From: an uncultured Rikenellaceae bacterium
GTDB lineage: Bacteria; Bacteroidota; Bacteroidia; Bacteroidales; Rikenellaceae
Assembly (NCBI GenBank): GCA_944326945.1
Contig: CALVFY010000018.1
Coordinates: 1 to 53,695, forward strand
Direction of reading: 5' to 3'
Length of the DNA: 53,695 nt
Made by a program: the position numbers and the translations under genes. Of the stretch, positions 38,078 through 47,560 are shown piece after piece (position 1 is the stretch's first letter; the number at the start of each line of letters is the position of its first letter). The notes under the pieces are model-generated. The model was not told the DNA's origin. It worked only from the letters and a program-made list of their open reading frames with translations, and did not search any database.

Positions 38078-38462
38078 TACCTTCGTAGCGCTTAAAGAGG
38101 GGAGATTCCGTGCATCGCAACACTTTTCTTACACGAAATCCGAGCATCATTCCCCTGATTGTCAAACGAAATTTCGACTCTATATGGACGATGGTGGGGC
38201 GCAGAATAACGACGGTTGCTTATGCAGATGCCGTCTGGTTGACAGGCATCGTCCTGCGCGCGGATAATCCGTGCGCCATAGATGCGTTTTCCCTTCACGT
38301 TTCGTCCGCCTCCCTTTTCCCCAAACAAAAACAACGTGCCCTCCGGCGACGCTGGCACAAGGGTATGAAGTGGTCTCCGCGCGTCAATCCCGGCTGAAGA
38401 TCCGCGAGGGAACTATCCCTCCGTTCGAGAAACCGGGTTATGAACGCGTAAAAAGAGAGATT
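38078..38462 (+). ncRNA. Candidate structured 5' leader of corA
   Basis: This 447-base gap holds no convincing gene. A near-consensus -7 box (TACCTTCG, 38078-38085) would start a ~370-nt leader before the corA ATG. Many perfect or near-perfect helices are visible: 38098-38103/38151-38156; 38199-38204/38254-38259; 38227-38235/38241-38250 (one bulge, 5-base loop); 38256-38264/38268-38276 (9 bp with one G-U, triloop); 38336-38340/38354-38358; and a nested set 38380-38384/38444-38448, 38389-38393/38433-38437 and 38406-38411/38416-38421. The segment 38254-38259 belongs to two mutually exclusive helices, as in a switch. It is not an M-box that I recognise. A role in magnesium sensing is inference. 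Confidence 0.5.
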
Positions 38463-39413
38463 ATGATTACCATCTACCTGAAACAATACAACAAGATCGT
38501 ACGCAATGCAGACATCAAACTTTTCGATGATCTGGGTTACGACGACATTCTCTGGATCGACATGCTATCTCCGTCGATCAAGGAACAGAAGGCCGTAGAG
38601 AATTTTATGGAAATCAATCTCCAGACCCGCCAACAGGTCGAAGAGATCGAAAGTACTTCAAAATATTTCGAAACGGAAAACGCCATTATCTCCAACTCCA
38701 ACTTCTTTCTGCCAACGGAAGAAAGTTTCACCATCGAACCCGTATCGTTCATCATTTCTGAAGGAGTATTGATTTCCGTACGGAATTCGGAATTCCGTAC
38801 ATTCAGCGAAGCGGCCAAGCGTCTGCAAATGAACTATCGCAGCTATCCCACCGGATACCACCTGCTGATCTCGATCCTCGAGGTAAGAATCGACTTCGAT
38901 GCCGACCTTGTGGAGTCGTTGGCGCGACAGATCGCCGTCCTGAGCAAGGATATCAGTATGAATGAACACGTAGACAAAGAGATCATGAAACAGATCAATC
39001 ATCTGCAAGAGAATACGATGTTGATCCGAGAGAATATTTTCGACCGGCAAAGGGTACTTTCTGGAATTTTGCGTAGTGAACGATTCCCGAATGACATCTA
39101 CCCCAAACTCTCGCTGATGATCAAAGACGTTAATTCACTCATCAACCACGCAGACTTCAGTTCCGACCGACTCGACTACATGCAAGACACGGCATTGGGT
39201 TTGATCAACATCGAGCAAAGCAATGTAACCAAAATCTTCACCGTAGCAGCACTATTCTTCATGCCTCCCACCATGATCGCCAGCCTCTACGGTATGAATT
39301 TCAAACATATGCCCGAAACCGAATGGGAATACGGCTATGTCTTCGCACTGGGACTGATGGTCCTGGTATCTTGTCTTACCTACATCTATTTCAAATGGAA
39401 GAAATGGCTATAA
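38463..39413 (+). CDS. corA: CorA-family magnesium/divalent metal transporter
   Basis: A pentameric inner-membrane channel for Mg2+ (also Co2+/Ni2+). The 316-residue protein has a large soluble N-terminal domain and two C-terminal TMs; the signature YGMNF is at residues 276-280, just after TM1 (VAALFFMPPTMIASLYG), and TM2 ends in a Lys-rich tail (YFKWKKWL). I chose the ATG at 38463, preceded by AAAAGAGAGATT; the in-frame upstream extension is Pro/Arg-rich, unlike CorA, and overlaps the folded leader. Confidence 0.93.
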   Translation: MITIYLKQYNKIVRNADIKLFDDLGYDDILWIDMLSPSIKEQKAVENFMEINLQTRQQVEEIESTSKYFETENAIISNSNFFLPTEESFTIEPVSFIISEGVLISVRNSEFRTFSEAAKRLQMNYRSYPTGYHLLISILEVRIDFDADLVESLARQIAVLSKDISMNEHVDKEIMKQINHLQENTMLIRENIFDRQRVLSGILRSERFPNDIYPKLSLMIKDVNSLINHADFSSDRLDYMQDTALGLINIEQSNVTKIFTVAALFFMPPTMIASLYGMNFKHMPETEWEYGYVFALGLMVLVSCLTYIYFKWKKWL

Positions 39414-39424
39414 ACAACCTTCCC

Positions 39425-39467
39425 GCACAATAAAAAACTCCGCAGACAGCGGAGTTTTTTATTGTGC
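39425..39467. terminator. Bidirectional terminator between corA and deoC
   Basis: A perfect 19-bp inverted repeat (39425-39443 and 39449-39467, loop AGACA) contains T6 on both strands. It serves both converging genes. Confidence 0.93.
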
Positions 39468-39492
39468 GACACCGGATCGGATCCTTATATTC

Positions 39493-40371
39493 CTAAAAAT
39501 ATTTGACCGGTTTTCCTTCGATTGCTCCCAGCAAATCATTAGCTAACGAACTGGCTCCAATACGGAAAAGCGAGGGATTAAGCCACTCTTTTCCCAGGAT
39601 CATCTCCACAATCGTATAATAAAGCACAGCTTCGGAAGCCGTACGCACTCCACCGGCAGCCTTGAATCCCACCTTGCGTCCCGTCTTCGCATAATAATCG
39701 CGAATTGCTTCGCACATCACCACAGCCGCTTCCGGTGTTGCCGATACAGCCACCTTTCCGGTTGATGTCTTAATGAAATCGGCCCCGGCGATCATTGACA
39801 ACAGCGATGCCTTCCGAATCAATTCAGGAGTCTTCAACTCTCCGGTCTCCAGAATCACCTTCAACACCGTATCCGGTCCCACTTCGCTTTTAAGCATCTC
39901 TACCTCATTGGCCATACGATCATATTCTCCGCCAAGCAACTCCCCGATACTGATCACAATATCTATCTCATCGGCCCCATTCTCTACGGCCATGGCTGTC
40001 TCGAGCATCTTCACCTCCAGATAGGTCTGAGATGAGGGGAATCCTCCAGAGACACTGGTAATGGCCATATTACCCTCTCCGACAGCCAATCCGACCACCT
40101 CCACGAAATTGGGATAAACACATATCGACGCCACATTGGGAATCCCTTTGAAATGCTGGTCGAATTCCATCGCCTTACGAACCCAGGCACCGATCTTCGC
40201 ATCCGAATCGGTACTATTGAGCGAAGTCAGGTCGATACAACTATAACATAATTTGTAGACATCGGCAGTCTCGTTGTGAGCAGCCGCTTCTCGTGCACGC
40301 ACAAGCACTTGTTCAACAGCTTCGGACGTAGCTGTCAAGTCATACTGGTTAAGTTGATTGGTATATTCCAT
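39493..40371 (-). CDS. deoC: Deoxyribose-phosphate aldolase
   Basis: A class I aldolase that splits 2-deoxyribose 5-phosphate to acetaldehyde and glyceraldehyde 3-phosphate in nucleoside salvage. At 292 residues it is of the longer form. The Schiff-base lysine is in ADFIKTSTGK and the second lysine in VGFKAAGGVRT; EIDIVISIGELLGG carries the catalytic Asp. It is monocistronic and ends at the bidirectional terminator. Confidence 0.96.
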   Translation of the reverse strand: MEYTNQLNQYDLTATSEAVEQVLVRAREAAAHNETADVYKLCYSCIDLTSLNSTDSDAKIGAWVRKAMEFDQHFKGIPNVASICVYPNFVEVVGLAVGEGNMAITSVSGGFPSSQTYLEVKMLETAMAVENGADEIDIVISIGELLGGEYDRMANEVEMLKSEVGPDTVLKVILETGELKTPELIRKASLLSMIAGADFIKTSTGKVAVSATPEAAVVMCEAIRDYYAKTGRKVGFKAAGGVRTASEAVLYYTIVEMILGKEWLNPSLFRIGASSLANDLLGAIEGKPVKYF

Positions 40372-40488
40372 ATATCAAAAGATTTTACAATCCATAAACG
40401 CAACTCGCTCGCCAATCTTCACTCACCCCTAAAAAACAGTTGCAGTTACAAGGTACGAATAATTCGCAAAGTTGAGACATCTTTCACA

Positions 40489-40523
40489 TAAAAAAAGATG
40501 AGCGACCTTTCGGGCCGCTCATC
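40489..40523 (-). terminator. Terminator after the OmpA/TPR lipoprotein
   Basis: An 8-bp stem GATGAGCG/CGCTCATC (40497-40504 and 40516-40523), extended inside by GC pairs, is followed on the minus strand by T7. Confidence 0.85.
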
Positions 40524-40544
40524 CTCATTATCTTCTCGAAGAGA

Positions 40545-42230
40545 CTACAAAGCCACGAACTCTTGAGTTCCGAACAACTTTGCAAATTCCACGTCGGTTT
40601 TTGCTTTTTCTTTCAAGCTCTTATCTTTCGAGAATGCACTCTTCAGATTAGCGATAGCAGCTTTCGAATCGCCCTCACGCATAGCGATCACAGCGCGCAG
40701 ATAATCCGCATCAGCACTCTTCTCTTTAGCCAGAGCCGTTTTAGCTTTTGCCAAATTGCCATTAGCTACTTCAGCAACAGCCAGATTGTATCCGCTCAGA
40801 CCTTTCGTTGCCTCAGAGTAGTTTCCTTCTGCCAAAGCAACCAATGCCATGTTGCGTTTTGCATCTTTCGTATTGAGCGACGAGAGATATTTCTTAGCCT
40901 CAGCAACATTGCCTTGTGCCAGTGCAACTACACCCAGGTTATTGCTGATTTCGGGAGCCGACTGCAATTTGGCAGCCTGATCCAATGCCTTTTTAGCCTC
41001 ATCAAGTTTACCCTGTTTTGCCAAGGCAACACCCAAGTTGTTGTAAGCACGTGCATCATTGTACTTCGTAGCGGCAGCCTTGTAGATCTTGGCCTTTTCC
41101 GAATTTTTCTTGTACAGCGTAGCGGCATACATCATCTCTTCCACATCCAGCGAATTGAGATCCTTATCAACGGCCTCTTTCAATTCAGCATCGGTTTTCG
41201 ATTGAATGTCGGCGGTAGCCACCATTTTCGTACGACGTAACTGTGGCAGAATTTCCTCGGCCAGCACTTTGAATACAGAAGACATATTCTTGATCTCCTC
41301 GTCGCGTTTTACAGGCGAGCTATACATCTGGAGAACCTGAAGAATCAGCTCTTTGTCTTTGATGTCAGATTTTTCAACCAATTCTTTGAAACCATCCCAG
41401 TCTTCACCGTAAGCAGCGATGTCATATTTAACATCTATACCCAGTTGCTTGCTATAAGCTTCCTGACCGCTTTCGCTACGTTTTTTGGACAACTCGTCGT
41501 TGAACTCAACCGGACCGTCAGGAGAAGCATAACCTTTGGCTGCAATGCTACCCAACGTTACTTTCTCCTTGTTGGAGTTTTCTTTCACGAAATCGTTCAA
41601 CATCTTCACTTGCTCGGTGGTCAACTGGTCTTTGCGCACATTGGCACGATTGATCTGATAGAGGATATCGGCATCCTGCGAAACCGTAATCACTTTCTTG
41701 AAGTTGTCGGACATCATGGCCATATAGCGGGTCTGGTTGGCATCATTCTGTACAGTGCTGATACCCTGAGCAACCGGCATAGCGGCAAACGGCATGAATT
41801 CACGATACTTCTTGCCGCACTTGTTGGAGCATTTGCTCTCCATGCGCAGTTCGAGCGTCGACAGACGTGCTTTCGCATCATAGGGGAAGGTCACGGTTTG
41901 GGTATAGGAACCTCCGGTCTTCCAAGGAATGACAGTGTAGTTATCTTTCACATTCTCACCCTGTACGAACTTAGGTGTTCCGGCTATTTCACCACCTTCG
42001 AACACCAATACAGGCGTTACTTTCAACACGGCAACTTCGTCGAAATATTTCGGAGGGAAAGTCACCTTGATATCAGCCGTAACGGTCGAACCTTTCAAAC
42101 TCAGCACAGCAGGTGTGCAAGAAGTCTGAACCGTATCGACCTTTTTCAACATCTTCTTGTAGCAGTTGCAGCTCGAAAGCACCAACGCCATACAAGAAAG
42201 AATCAGACTCACTTTTACCAATCTTTTCAT
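40545..42230 (-). CDS. Lipoprotein with OmpA-like and TPR regions
   Basis: Signal peptide with lipobox LVLSSC (Cys21). Residues ~25-140 look like beta-rich segments (VTADIKVTFPPKYFDE, YTQTVTFPYDAKARL). Residues ~190-270 contain an OmpA-like stretch (KVTLGSIAAKGYASPDGPVEFNDELSKKRSES). Residues ~370-550 are TPR-like repeats (NDARAYNNLGVALAKQGKLDEAKKALDQAA). Such tripartite lipoproteins are common in Bacteroidales and are often abundant surface or periplasmic proteins, but I know no assigned function. The 561-residue form starts at the ATG at 42230; one more ATG lies 6 bases upstream. It has its own promoter and terminator, and lysine- and alanine-rich codon use suggests high expression. Confidence 0.85.
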   Translation of the reverse strand: MKRLVKVSLILSCMALVLSSCNCYKKMLKKVDTVQTSCTPAVLSLKGSTVTADIKVTFPPKYFDEVAVLKVTPVLVFEGGEIAGTPKFVQGENVKDNYTVIPWKTGGSYTQTVTFPYDAKARLSTLELRMESKCSNKCGKKYREFMPFAAMPVAQGISTVQNDANQTRYMAMMSDNFKKVITVSQDADILYQINRANVRKDQLTTEQVKMLNDFVKENSNKEKVTLGSIAAKGYASPDGPVEFNDELSKKRSESGQEAYSKQLGIDVKYDIAAYGEDWDGFKELVEKSDIKDKELILQVLQMYSSPVKRDEEIKNMSSVFKVLAEEILPQLRRTKMVATADIQSKTDAELKEAVDKDLNSLDVEEMMYAATLYKKNSEKAKIYKAAATKYNDARAYNNLGVALAKQGKLDEAKKALDQAAKLQSAPEISNNLGVVALAQGNVAEAKKYLSSLNTKDAKRNMALVALAEGNYSEATKGLSGYNLAVAEVANGNLAKAKTALAKEKSADADYLRAVIAMREGDSKAAIANLKSAFSKDKSLKEKAKTDVEFAKLFGTQEFVAL

Positions 42231-42302
42231 AATCAATGCGTTAAGATAAGTTAATTATTTTTATTTATTCACTGTCTCTTACAGTTAAGGATACGGTAGT
42301 TA

Positions 42303-42336
42303 CAAAAATAACAATATATTTCAGATAATGTACAAC
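42303..42336 (-). promoter_or_regulatory. Promoter of the OmpA/TPR lipoprotein
   Basis: On the minus strand GTTG (42333-42336), a 22-base gap, then TATTTTTG (42303-42310). It leaves a ~65-base leader. Confidence 0.55.
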
Positions 42337-42406
42337 TTTTGTAAAAAAAATCTGACACACCGGCAGACATTACCTATCATATATTAACGTGTCAAATTTT
42401 ATGCCA

Positions 42407-44542
42407 CTACGCTTTCTGAGGCTTAGGGATCAGAACTTTTCGAGACAATTTCAGCTTATTGGTCTTGGGGTCGATCCCGATCAGCTTCACTTCGATCTCC
42501 TGACCCTCTTTCAGACCGGTCTGCTCCATGGTTTCGAAACGTTTGTGATCGATCTCCGAAATATGCAACAGCGCATCCTTTCCGGGCAGAATCTCCACGA
42601 ATGCGCCAAACGACACAATCGATTTGATCTTACCTTTATATATTTCGCCCACTTCAGGAATTGCAACGATACCCTTAATACGGGCATAAGCGGCATCCAG
42701 ACCCTCCTTATCCTGGCTGAAGATATCCACATATCCTTTGTTGTCGGCTTCGGTGATGGTGATAGTCGTACCCGTAGCTTTCTGAATTTCCTGAATCACT
42801 TTTCCTCCCGGGCCGATCACGGCTCCAATGAACTCACTGGGAATTACCATCTGAACGATACGAGGCACGAACGGACGGAAGTCTGCACGAGGCTCGGCAA
42901 TCGTTTCGGTAATCTTATCCATGATGTGCATACGACCCCGTTTAGCCTGCTCGAGAGCCTTGGCAAGCACTTCATACGAAAGTCCGTCCACTTTGATATC
43001 CATCTGAGTAGCGGTAATTCCGTCACGTGTACCAGCCACCTTGAAGTCCATGTCACCCAAATGATCCTCGTCACCCAAAATATCGGACAAAATGGCATAC
43101 TTACCTGTCTCGGAATCGGAAATCAATCCCATGGCGATACCCGAAACGGGTTTTTTCATCTTCAGACCGGAATCCATCAGGGCCAGTGTACCGGCACAAA
43201 CCGTTGCCATTGACGACGAACCGTTCGACTCCAGAATATCCGATACCACACGAACGGCATAAGGATTCTCCTCACCTACCGGCACCATCGGTTTCAATGC
43301 ACGCCATGCCAGGTTTCCGTGGCCGATCTCGCGGCGAGAAAGCCCCCGAGAAGCCTTGGCCTCACCCGTAGAGAAAGGAGGGAAGTTATAATGCAACACA
43401 AACTGTTCGCTACCCTGAACCAACACCTCGTCGATCTGTTTTTCGTCGAGTTTCGTACCCAACGTTACAGTCGTCAACGACTGGGTTTCACCACGAGTGA
43501 AGATGGCCGAACCGTGAGCGGCGGGCAAGTAACCCACCTCGCACCAGATAGGACGGATCTCGTCGGTCTTACGGCCGTCCAGACGGATACCCTCGTCAAG
43601 AATCATGTTGCGCATGGCTTTCTTGAGTACGTCGTCGTGGAAATATTTCTTGATCAAGGGCAGTTTCTCGACCAGTTCCTCCTCGGTATAACGCAAGGCG
43701 AATTCAGCTTCCAGAGCATCGAAAGCATCCATCCGCTCATGTTTCGAACTGGCATTGCGGGCGATGGCATAAGCCTTGTCATAGGTCTCCTTAATCACCA
43801 ACTGACGAAGCTCCTCGTCATTGACCTCATGACAATAGGTGCGCTTCACATCCTTACCCAGTTCTTTGCTCAATTCCACCTGGGCGGCACACTGTTTTTT
43901 GATCTCTTCGTGAGCGAACTTGATGGCTTCGAGCATCACCTCTTCCGAAACCTCCTTCATTTCGCCCTCGACCATCATGATGTTATCCAACGTGCCGGCC
44001 ACGATCAGATCCAAATCCACATGCTCCATCTGCGAGAAGGTGGGGTTGATCATGAACTCACCGTCGATACGTGCCACACGAACTTCCGAAATGGGACCGC
44101 CGAAGGGGATATCCGATACGGCCAATGCAGCCGAAGCGGCCAGACCGGCCAACGCATCGGGCTGAATATCCTTGTCGGCCGAAATCAGATTGACGGTCAC
44201 ATATACTTCGGCATGGTAATCGGCCGGGAAAAGGGGGCGCAGGGCACGGTCGATGAGACGGGCTACCAAAATTTCACTATCATTGGGACGAGCCTCACGT
44301 TTGAGGAATCCTCCGGGATAGCGGCCACAGGCGGCATATTTCTCTTTATAATCTACCTGAAGCGGCATGAAGTCGCAATCGGGTTTGGCGTCTTTGGCGG
44401 CAACTACCGTGGCCAGAAGCATCGTATCGCCCTGTTTGACCACAACCGAACCATCGGCCTGTTTGGCAAGTTTGCCCGTTTCGATGACAATCTCGCGACC
44501 TCCGCTCAGACTGATCACCTTTTGTGTTGCATTGTACATCAT
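42407..44542 (-). CDS. pnp: Polynucleotide phosphorylase
   Basis: A phosphorolytic 3'-5' exoribonuclease. The 711-residue protein has two RNase PH domains ([34 protein letters not shown] in the first; [30 protein letters not shown] and the [16 protein letters not shown] active-site region in the second), a KH domain ([18 protein letters not shown]) and an S1 domain ([28 protein letters not shown]). It lies 94 bp after rpsO with a hairpin between them, as in many bacteria. Confidence 0.98.
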   Translation of the reverse strand: MMYNATQKVISLSGGREIVIETGKLAKQADGSVVVKQGDTMLLATVVAAKDAKPDCDFMPLQVDYKEKYAACGRYPGGFLKREARPNDSEILVARLIDRALRPLFPADYHAEVYVTVNLISADKDIQPDALAGLAASAALAVSDIPFGGPISEVRVARIDGEFMINPTFSQMEHVDLDLIVAGTLDNIMMVEGEMKEVSEEVMLEAIKFAHEEIKKQCAAQVELSKELGKDVKRTYCHEVNDEELRQLVIKETYDKAYAIARNASSKHERMDAFDALEAEFALRYTEEELVEKLPLIKKYFHDDVLKKAMRNMILDEGIRLDGRKTDEIRPIWCEVGYLPAAHGSAIFTRGETQSLTTVTLGTKLDEKQIDEVLVQGSEQFVLHYNFPPFSTGEAKASRGLSRREIGHGNLAWRALKPMVPVGEENPYAVRVVSDILESNGSSSMATVCAGTLALMDSGLKMKKPVSGIAMGLISDSETGKYAILSDILGDEDHLGDMDFKVAGTRDGITATQMDIKVDGLSYEVLAKALEQAKRGRMHIMDKITETIAEPRADFRPFVPRIVQMVIPSEFIGAVIGPGGKVIQEIQKATGTTITITEADNKGYVDIFSQDKEGLDAAYARIKGIVAIPEVGEIYKGKIKSIVSFGAFVEILPGKDALLHISEIDHKRFETMEQTGLKEGQEIEVKLIGIDPKTNKLKLSRKVLIPKPQKA

Positions 44543-44582
44543 AACTATTATATTTTCCTCTTGAATGTCTCTTTTTTAAGAG

Positions 44583-44614
44583 AATAAAGGCAATTTATAC
44601 AAATTGCCTTTATT
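44583..44614 (-). terminator. Hairpin between rpsO and pnp
   Basis: A perfect 14-bp AT-rich inverted repeat (44583-44596 and 44601-44614) with a 4-base loop. Its T-tract is weak, so it may be a partial terminator or an RNase III-type processing stem that sets pnp expression, as is known for the E. coli rpsO-pnp leader. Confidence 0.75.
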
Positions 44615-44636
44615 CCTCTTCTCTCTGCAGGGAAGC

Positions 44637-44909
44637 CTATTTTCTTAGGTTCAATGCCTTGATGATGGCACGATACCGCTCAATATCCACCTTCTTCAGA
44701 TACTCCAGCAACTGGCGGCGTTTACCCACCAGGCGCAACAATGCACGCTGTGTGCCGAAGTCATGTTTGTTCGATTTCAAATGTTCTGTAAGGTGGTTGA
44801 TACGGTAGGAAAACAACGCGATCTGGCTCTCGGGAGAACCCGTATCGGTTTTAGACGTTCCGTACTGACCGAAAAGCTCCTGCTTTTTCTCTGCTGTTAA
44901 ATAGCCCAT
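44637..44909 (-). CDS. rpsO: 30S ribosomal protein S15
   Basis: Primary 16S rRNA-binding protein of 90 residues. It shows GTSKTDTGSPESQIALFSYRINHLTEHLKSNKHDFGTQRALLRLVGKRRQLLEYLKK, the full S15 core. It is preceded by a good promoter and a short leader, and followed by pnp. Confidence 0.98.
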   Translation of the reverse strand: MGYLTAEKKQELFGQYGTSKTDTGSPESQIALFSYRINHLTEHLKSNKHDFGTQRALLRLVGKRRQLLEYLKKVDIERYRAIIKALNLRK

Positions 44910-44972
44910 ATAAAATTATTTTAACACACTTTACGATGGATTCGCCTTACCGAATGCCACCAAAGCGTGGTG

Positions 44973-45003
44973 CAAAGGTACATTATTTTTGATAACCAAC
45001 CAA
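44973..45003 (-). promoter_or_regulatory. Promoter of rpsO
   Basis: On the minus strand TTG (45001-45003), a 20-base gap, then TACCTTTG (44973-44980). The leader of ~57 nt contains a small hairpin (44940-44944/44951-44955) that could be an S15 autoregulatory element; that part is a guess. Confidence 0.65.
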
Positions 45004-45020
45004 TTTATTATCAATTTTTT

Positions 45021-45028
45021 TATCTTTG
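45021..45028 (+). promoter_or_regulatory. -7 box of the nfeD promoter
   Basis: TATCTTTG overlaps the in-frame ATG at 45026, so translation must begin downstream at 45056. Confidence 0.6.
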
Positions 45029-45055
45029 TCGATGTTTCATTTTCAAGGCACACTC

Positions 45056-46492
45056 ATGCGCATATTCATTTCTCTGATATTTCTTCTGTTTTTCTGCGTC
45101 GGAAACGCCTTCTCCCAATCCTCTCCGGCAACAGATGCTGCCGACTCACTCCCCTTGCACAAAACACCGGGTCGGAAGGTATATGTTTTCCCGATCCACG
45201 AACAGATTATGCCCGCAGCCGTGCGTCTGACCGACAAATGTCTGAAAGAGGCCGAGTCATGGGGTGCACAACTGGTGGTGATCGATCTGAACACCTACGG
45301 AGGGCTGATGGACGCGGCCGACACGATCCGTACCCGTATTCTGAACTGCCCTGTCCCTGTTTATGTCTTCATCAACAATCAGGCCGCAAGTGCCGGAGCA
45401 TTGATTGCCCTGGCCGCCGACTCGATCTATATGCGCGAGGGAGCAAGCATGGGTGCTGCCACGGTGGTGGACCAACAGGGAAACGCCGTAGCGGACAAAT
45501 ACCAGAGTTTCATGCGCAGCATGATGCGCTCCACGGCCGAAGCCCAGGGTAAAGTGGCCGAAATTCGGGGAACGGACACCGTATGGCGCTGGAGACGCGA
45601 TCCGCACATCGCCGAAGCGATGGTCGATCCCCGAGTGGTGATCCCCGGGCTGATCGACTCGTCGAAAGTACTGACACTCACCACTCAGGAAGCTATCCGT
45701 TGGGGGTTTTGCGAAGGCAAGGCCTCTTCCGTAAAAGAGGTCCTCCAGCAAACCGGAATGGACGAATGCGAAGTCAAAGAGTATCACCCCACCGGACTGG
45801 ATACGCTGATCGGATTTCTCACCAATCCGGCCTTTCAAGGGGTGATGATCATGCTGATGATCGGAGGCATCTATTTCGAACTGCAAACTCCGGGCATCGG
45901 ATTTCCTCTGATAGCGGCCATCTGCGGGGCGCTGCTCTATTTCGCCCCACTCTACGTGGAGGGAGTGGTCGCCCACTGGGAACTGATCCTCTTCCTGGCC
46001 GGTATCGCACTGCTCATATTGGAAATTTTCATCACTCCCGGATTCGGCGTTTTGGGCATCACGGGAATCATCGCCATGATACTGGGACTCGTCTTCGCAA
46101 CAATCGACACGGATCTGCTCAAATACATTCCCTCGGGACAGATCTCCATCGGTTACCTATTGAAACCCCTGGCCACGGTTCTGGTCAGCATCACACTCTC
46201 GTTCATACTCTCTCTCTGGCTGGGCCGCCGATTCCTCACCGGGCACTCCCGCCTGAGGGAACGAGTCGTACTCACCTCCAGCATCGGATCGGAATATATA
46301 TCCCGAGAGACGGATCGCCATCTGGTGGGCCACCACGGAGTGGCGACAACCGTATTACGTCCGACAGGGAAAATACGCATCGGAGACTCCTACTACGAAG
46401 CCGCAGCCGAAAACGGACTCTTCATCCCCAAAGACACCCAGGTAGAGGTCGTCCGCGACGAGGCAGGTATCCTCTATTGTCGGACATTATAA
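45056..46492 (+). CDS. NfeD-family membrane serine protease
   Basis: Signal peptide (~20 residues), then a ClpP-like protease domain (~40-220) with the oxyanion NTYGG, nucleophile Ser112 in QAASAGA and candidate general-base Lys148 in DKYQSF. Four or five TM helices follow (~265-390, e.g. GVMIMLMIGGIYFELQTPGIGFP), then the C-terminal NfeD OB-fold (HHGVATTVLRPTGKIRIGDSYYEAAAENG). This is the long NfeD class, whose partner is usually a stomatin/flotillin; no such gene is adjacent here. It is followed 40 bp later by apbE, which has its own promoter. Confidence 0.92.
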   Translation: MRIFISLIFLLFFCVGNAFSQSSPATDAADSLPLHKTPGRKVYVFPIHEQIMPAAVRLTDKCLKEAESWGAQLVVIDLNTYGGLMDAADTIRTRILNCPVPVYVFINNQAASAGALIALAADSIYMREGASMGAATVVDQQGNAVADKYQSFMRSMMRSTAEAQGKVAEIRGTDTVWRWRRDPHIAEAMVDPRVVIPGLIDSSKVLTLTTQEAIRWGFCEGKASSVKEVLQQTGMDECEVKEYHPTGLDTLIGFLTNPAFQGVMIMLMIGGIYFELQTPGIGFPLIAAICGALLYFAPLYVEGVVAHWELILFLAGIALLILEIFITPGFGVLGITGIIAMILGLVFATIDTDLLKYIPSGQISIGYLLKPLATVLVSITLSFILSLWLGRRFLTGHSRLRERVVLTSSIGSEYISRETDRHLVGHHGVATTVLRPTGKIRIGDSYYEAAAENGLFIPKDTQVEVVRDEAGILYCRTL

Positions 46493-46500
46493 AGTTTTCG

Positions 46501-46508
46501 TATCTTTG
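46501..46508 (+). promoter_or_regulatory. -7 box of the apbE promoter
   Basis: TATCTTTG with a TTG at 46477-46479 (21-base gap). It rules against the in-frame ATG at 46506. Confidence 0.55.
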
Positions 46509-46532
46509 TCCCCCAAATTCAACTCCAAGACC

Positions 46533-47558
46533 ATGCACCAAGGAAACAACCGACTTACAAATATACTCTTGCTCCTTCTGACCGGCACGTTACTCGGCAG
46601 CGGATGTAACCACACAAATAACGTGGTGACCACAATCGACGGATTCGCACAGGGATCCACTTACCATATCGTCATCAAAAGCAACCGCGAACGTCCCGAC
46701 CTGCAACAAGCCATCGATTCCCTGCTCGAGGAGATCGACCAGTCCATGTCGCTGTTCAACGACAGTTCTCTGCTCAACCGGATCAATCGGGGAGAAACCG
46801 ATTCCGTGGATACCCATATTGCCTACTGCGTGGAGACGGCTCAGCGGATCAGTCAGGAATCGGACGGGATGTACGACATCACGATCAAACCCATCTTCGA
46901 GGCGTGGGGATTCACCGGCAAAGAGGTCAAAGAGGATCCGAACATCGATTCGCTGTTGCAATATGTGGGCTACGACAAAATTCATATCGAGAACAATCGG
47001 CTCATACGGAGTATGCCCGGCGTGCAGATCGACCTGAGTTCCATCGCCCAGGGCTATTCGGCCGACCAACTGTCGCGCATGCTGGAAAAACACGGAATCA
47101 CCGAATATCTGGTGGAGATCGGCGGTGAGATATTCTGCCGCGGCACCAATCCCGCCGGAACCGACTGGAGAGTGGGTATCGACAAACCGATCGAAGGCAA
47201 TTTCACTCCCGGAACCGACATGCAGGTAAAACTCCACCTGACGGAACTGGGACTGGCCACCTCGGGTAATTACAGAAAATACCATACAGACTCTCAAGGT
47301 CGCAAAATCGTTCACACGATCAATCCCAAAACCGGATACAGCGAGATCAGCAATCTGCTTTCGGCTACGGTGATCGCCGGAAACGCCACACTGGCCGATG
47401 CCTACGGCACACTGATGATGGTGATCGGTCTGGATCGTTCGATCGAACTGCTGAACCGCCACCCCGAATTGATGGGTTACCTGGTCTACACGGACGACGA
47501 GGGTCACTTTGCCACCTATGTTTCCCCCTCCCTCGAACAACATATTATCCAAGAATAG
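46533..47558 (+). CDS. apbE: FAD:protein FMN transferase (ApbE-like lipoprotein)
   Basis: It attaches FMN to Thr/Ser of exported flavoproteins such as RnfG or NqrC. Signal peptide and lipobox LLGSGC (Cys ~25) show a periplasm-facing lipoprotein. Domain hallmarks are MSLFNDSSLLNRINRG, DGMYDITIKPIFEAWGF, DLSSIAQGYSADQL, VEIGGEIFCRG, ATSGNYRKYH, HTINPKTGYS and the metal-binding TLADAYGTLMMVIG region (Asp/Thr). I chose the ATG at 46533, downstream of the TATCTTTG box. It is 2 bp before the lipid kinase gene. Confidence 0.94.
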   Translation: MHQGNNRLTNILLLLLTGTLLGSGCNHTNNVVTTIDGFAQGSTYHIVIKSNRERPDLQQAIDSLLEEIDQSMSLFNDSSLLNRINRGETDSVDTHIAYCVETAQRISQESDGMYDITIKPIFEAWGFTGKEVKEDPNIDSLLQYVGYDKIHIENNRLIRSMPGVQIDLSSIAQGYSADQLSRMLEKHGITEYLVEIGGEIFCRGTNPAGTDWRVGIDKPIEGNFTPGTDMQVKLHLTELGLATSGNYRKYHTDSQGRKIVHTINPKTGYSEISNLLSATVIAGNATLADAYGTLMMVIGLDRSIELLNRHPELMGYLVYTDDEGHFATYVSPSLEQHIIQE

Positions 47559-47560
47559 CC

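Noticed and set aside
38110..38397. 95-codon frame within the corA leader, and an 88-codon frame opposite
   Set aside because: Neither shows a recognisable domain or normal amino acid pattern, while the stretch is dense in perfect RNA helices. A structured leader explains it better, though a short leader peptide cannot be excluded.
38086..38462. corA leader as RNase P RNA, tmRNA or M-box
   Set aside because: The length is similar to RNase P RNA or tmRNA, but the conserved RNase P GAGGAAAGTC-type and ACAGAA-type elements, the tmRNA tRNA-like end and the M-box core are not seen.
46819..47128. Short alternative frames within apbE
   Set aside because: ApbE motifs are continuous through the region and no frameshift is needed.
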